Shown here: positions 61,649-64,000 of the stretch, piece by piece
Numbering within the stretch: the first letter of the stretch is position 1
Layout of the letters: each line of letters opens with the position of its first letter
Source of the DNA: Bacteroidota bacterium
Lineage (GTDB): Bacteria > Bacteroidota > Bacteroidia > Sphingobacteriales > Sphingobacteriaceae
Assembly: GCA_013289045.1 (NCBI GenBank)
Contig: JABDAU010000005.1
Span: 19,116 to 83,115, forward strand
Length of the DNA stretch: 64,000 bases
Direction of reading: 5' to 3'
The notes under the pieces: generated by a model
What the model saw: only the letters and a program-made list of their open reading frames with translations
Told to the model about the DNA's origin: nothing
Databases searched by the model: none
Translations under genes and position numbers: made by a program

Positions 61649-61696
61649 GTGTGGACACTTACAGCTGTGCTTCGGTCAAGTGTGGACACTTGACCG
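61645..61696. repeat. RAYT-associated paired hairpins, right copy (inverted)
   Basis: gtaagtgt-gg-acacttac (61645-61662), linker agctgtgctt, cggtcaagtgt-gg-acacttgaccg (61673-61696). The first hairpin contains the RAYT stop codon. Order and centres are the reverse of the left copy. Confidence 0.9.
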
Positions 61697-61709
61697 GGCG
61701 AATTATTAT

Positions 61710-61744
61710 AAAAGGGAAAAGCCGCTATGCGGCTTTTCCCTTTT
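61710..61744. terminator. 16-bp GCCGC hairpin terminator
   Basis: aaaagggaaaagccgc / gcggcttttccctttt with a 3-nt loop (tat), bidirectional in form. Shares the gccgc core with the ilvE terminator. Confidence 0.8.
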
Positions 61745-61828
61745 ACTTGAAGTGCCGCGGACACAGTAGCTGTCAAGTGCTGTGTTTGCTTAGCCGATCG
61801 CCCAGGACACTTGAATGGGCGGATGAGG

Positions 61829-61900
61829 TAAAGCCGCTATAGCGGCTTTACAATTGGAATCGGAATAAACCACAAAAGCGGCTATTGCGGCTTTTGTGGT
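61829..61900. repeat. Two further GCCGC hairpins
   Basis: taaagccgcta|tagcggcttta (61829-61850, perfect palindrome) and accacaaaagc...gcttttgtggt around ggctattgcg (61869-61900). Together with 60981 and 61710 there are four AAAGCCGC hairpins in 0.9 kb. Confidence 0.75.
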
Positions 61901-61912
61901 AAAAATTGCGCC

Positions 61913-61964
61913 CGGTCAAGTGTCCACACTTGACCGAAGCACAGCTGTAAGCGTCCACGCTTAC
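61913..61964. repeat. RAYT-associated paired hairpins, third copy
   Basis: cggtcaagtgt-cc-acacttgaccg (61913-61936), linker aagcacagct, gtaagcgt-cc-acgcttac (61947-61964). Same orientation as the left copy. A degenerate stretch (ctgtcaagtgctgtg, 61771-61785) lies between copies 2 and 3. The remaining gap to 62183 holds an 8-bp hairpin (tcaggcta/tagcctga, 62078-62099) and nothing else clear. Confidence 0.85.
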
Positions 61965-62183
61965 GCACAACAGGGTAGTTATACCCCTTTACTAAATCGG
62001 GTATTTCTACGTGGTGTTTCTACAACTTCCCTGTGTATTTTTACATCGTTCCCCCTGAACCTTATCATTTTAAACTCTCAGGCTATATAACTAGCCTGAA
62101 CAACAGGGGAACCACCAGATTTGCACGTTTTGTTTTTATTTAATGTTGTTATTAGCCGGCCTGATATTGCCCATATCCGCCGG

Positions 62184-63485
62184 CTATTTTTCGTGCAGGC
62201 GGTTTAGTTTATTCATATAAAACGCACGCAGGGTGCTCCATTTATAATATGGATATGAGTTTGTTTCCAACCCGCTGATCCGCGCTTCCTTTTCGTTCAG
62301 CAATATCTTAACCAAATAGCCTTTGGTATCCTGCTTTTTGTAAAACACCCACATAATATTGGCGCTTAACGGAATCACAGCCGATGATTGCCAGTTCTTG
62401 TTCAATTCCACAGCAGCTTTGCTTGCTTTATCCGCATTGGAGATCTGCAGCAATGCAGCAAACGGCGCAATAGTTTCTGCATGTGCAAAGCGCAGGCGGG
62501 CATTATACGTGCCGGTTTTCATGTAATCATCCGCTGCACTAATAAAATCATTTAACAGCGGCGCGGCGATCCGTACCTGTATACCGTTGTTATCTGCACC
62601 CGGGCCTTTTTTCAGGTTCTCATCTGCCGAATCCATTTCGCCAAGGTTTTGCAGCTCGTTGCAGGTAAAGAGCGATGCAAAATCTACATCAGCCGCCTGG
62701 TAACCGGCTTGCTGGATCTCCGCCTTTAACGAGTAAACGATAGTAGCGAAGCCGAAAACATCATCCACAAATTTTTCCTTTTGCCCATCGCCCAACTTTT
62801 TCAAAAACGACTTAGCAAAAAAACGCGAGGCAATAGCACTATTGATCGCTTCGCGATGATCCATTTTATCCAATTCGGTCATCATCACTCCTTCATCTAC
62901 CTTATCCTCAAACGCTTTGTATGATGCTGAAAGATCGTAAAACCGCAGACTGGTGTCATCATTATAAAAGCTGGCCGATGCGGTGTCTTTCAATTTGCTG
63001 TTCAATCCTTTTAAAAAAGCATCCGCACTTTGTTTTGTCCTTACTTCTTTTGTAACGGCTACCTTCAGGCTAGTCCTGGTCTTGAAAACATTGCTATAGT
63101 TAAGTACCATACGTTCGCCCAGACCTCTCAGCTCATCGCGACCTTCTGCAGAAATGAATTTTATGCTTCCCTTTTCTACCTTCTGCAAGGCTATAACCAT
63201 TTGCTTTAGCTTTTTGCCTTTTTCGGTTAATGCATTTGCGCTATCAGCCTGCATCAATAAGGCGTAAGCCGATGTTGTTTTCACATCTTTGGTGAGGTGC
63301 CTGGCGCCATGCCTTCCTACATGGTCGATAAAAACCGGGCGGTAGCCTGCAGGTGCAGGGGTATTTTTATGATGATTGTCCTTATACAGCGTTTTGGTGC
63401 CTAAGAAACCATCTCCGCAGTTTTGTGCCGAAGCTGCAAAATGACAGGTGATGTATAGCAGAAGACTGAGCAGATATTTTTTCAT
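62184..63485 (-). CDS. Secreted histidine acid phosphatase, MINPP/phytase type
   Basis: Multiple inositol polyphosphate phosphatases remove phosphate from phytate. Start at MKKYLLSLLLYITCHFAASAQ (63485; 433 residues). Catalytic motif IDHVGRHGARHL (RHG-x-R) in the first 60 residues and the proton donor in LRFAHAETIAPFAALLQ (HAE in place of HD) near 330. Periplasmic or outer-membrane exposed. Single gene; ends next to a hairpin ( ccggc / gccgg ). Bacteroidota phytases of this type are common in soil strains. Confidence 0.92.
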   Translation of the reverse strand: MKKYLLSLLLYITCHFAASAQNCGDGFLGTKTLYKDNHHKNTPAPAGYRPVFIDHVGRHGARHLTKDVKTTSAYALLMQADSANALTEKGKKLKQMVIALQKVEKGSIKFISAEGRDELRGLGERMVLNYSNVFKTRTSLKVAVTKEVRTKQSADAFLKGLNSKLKDTASASFYNDDTSLRFYDLSASYKAFEDKVDEGVMMTELDKMDHREAINSAIASRFFAKSFLKKLGDGQKEKFVDDVFGFATIVYSLKAEIQQAGYQAADVDFASLFTCNELQNLGEMDSADENLKKGPGADNNGIQVRIAAPLLNDFISAADDYMKTGTYNARLRFAHAETIAPFAALLQISNADKASKAAVELNKNWQSSAVIPLSANIMWVFYKKQDTKGYLVKILLNEKEARISGLETNSYPYYKWSTLRAFYMNKLNRLHEK

Positions 63486-63563
63486 ATTCAATTAGCTTTA
63501 TGATAAACAAAAAAGAGGCGCAAAAGTATTGCGCCTCCGGAATATAATGTTTAGGGTTATGAA

Positions 63564-64000
63564 TTAGTGCAGATTGCCGCTACCGTTGGCCTGGTAAGCG
63601 CCAATATCCACACCCGGAGCAGTCACCACAGGCGCATAAGCACCGGTTGTTGTTACATTATTGTATGGCGCGAAATCTGTTTTACCTTTTCCGTAAGCCG
63701 GCGAAGTTGATGTGATATGGAAGCTTGAAGTACCAACCATTGTAATTAAAGGTGTTTGGTTACTTGCCGGTGTTGGCGCCGGAAACATGGTATAATTATA
63801 AGCGTTAACATCAAACGAGCCAAACAGCGGGTTGTTTTGCTGCGGGGTGGTCGACAGGATATCGCCTGGTTGTTGTACAGCCGAGAGCACGCCCTTGCTA
63901 ACGCCATCTGTAGCATAAAACTGGTTAACTATTGCTGCATTGTAACCATAAAAAAACTGGTTATTGTATTTTGTATTAACAACATCGGCAGTGGTTAATA
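63564..64000 (-). CDS. Secreted beta-rich protein, C-terminal part (runs off right edge)
   Basis: The frame stays open from the stop at 63564 through the window edge (VVNTKYNNQFFYGYNAAIVNQFYATDGVSKGV precedes the track's first codon), so the gene is partial. It is Asn/Thr/Ala/Pro-rich with SFDVNAYNYTMFPAPTPASNQTPL and ends VDIGAYQANGSGNLH. The last motif resembles the D-x-G-A-Y/E ending of right-handed beta-helix surface proteins. Probably a secreted or surface-anchored protein. Only about 145 residues are visible. Confidence 0.7.
   Translation of the reverse strand, partial: LTTADVVNTKYNNQFFYGYNAAIVNQFYATDGVSKGVLSAVQQPGDILSTTPQQNNPLFGSFDVNAYNYTMFPAPTPASNQTPLITMVGTSSFHITSTSPAYGKGKTDFAPYNNVTTTGAYAPVVTAPGVDIGAYQANGSGNLH

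Overview
The window looks like chromosomal DNA of a Bacteroidota bacterium of the Sphingobacteriaceae type, most likely Mucilaginibacter or a close relative. The clues are moderate GC, many secreted and outer-membrane beta-barrel proteins, DUF4369/TlpA thioredoxins, LytTR/LytS regulation, a TAnnTTTG-type promoter, a DnaG of the 'DFSSGKGG' type, and abundant intergenic palindromes. Genus is an inference; no rRNA is present. The annotation is by reading only, with no database search.

Layout. 0-3.8 kb: a minus-strand operon with a degenerate ApbE-like protein, a small Pro/Lys-rich secreted protein, an outer-membrane-like protein and an OmpR-type two-component system that runs off the left edge. 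4.2-8.0 kb: prfA, a VOC protein, an LpxH-like hydrolase, a frameshifted membrane protein and a START-like protein. 8.1-12.8 kb: an accessory island holding a primase-like protein, a RecA/RepA-type ATPase and an AT-rich membrane protein, dotted with four GTTCG palindromes and several other repeat families. 12.9-20.3 kb: prolyl oligopeptidase, an ICMT-like methyltransferase, an acyltransferase, a C-terminal processing protease, a CsbD-like protein and a beta-barrel protein. 20.7-21.2 kb: a self-contained transcription unit of two unusual tRNA-like RNAs, divergent from an Lrp/AsnC regulator. 22.7-23.3 kb: a toxin-antitoxin pair with a frameshifted toxin.

23-48 kb is mostly core: tex, a LytS/LytTR pair, prfB with its programmed frameshift, pgi, a glutamine cyclotransferase, yraN-dnaG, asnS, an M20 amidohydrolase with a SPOR protein, secA and purD. 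48.7-52.4 kb holds three tandem TlpA-like lipid- or periplasm-facing thioredoxins. 53-61 kb has an arginase-fold protein with altered metal ligands, an epimerase, a TonB-like protein, a SerB fused to a SerA remnant, a Usp protein, tryptophan 2,3-dioxygenase and ilvE. 61-62 kb has a REP-associated transposase (RAYT) flanked by its paired hairpins. The right end has a MINPP-type phosphatase and a partial secreted protein.

Two things stand out. First, the tandem tRNA-like genes at 20.8-21.1 kb: class II, with 40-44-nt variable arms, compensatory changes in the acceptor stem, a GUC triplet at the anticodon position and discriminator G, with their own promoter and terminator. Second, a genome-wide habit of intergenic 'word palindromes': at about a dozen loci a different 7-12-nt word is repeated on one side and its reverse complement on the other, often abutting a start codon, and once lying in frame inside a coding region.
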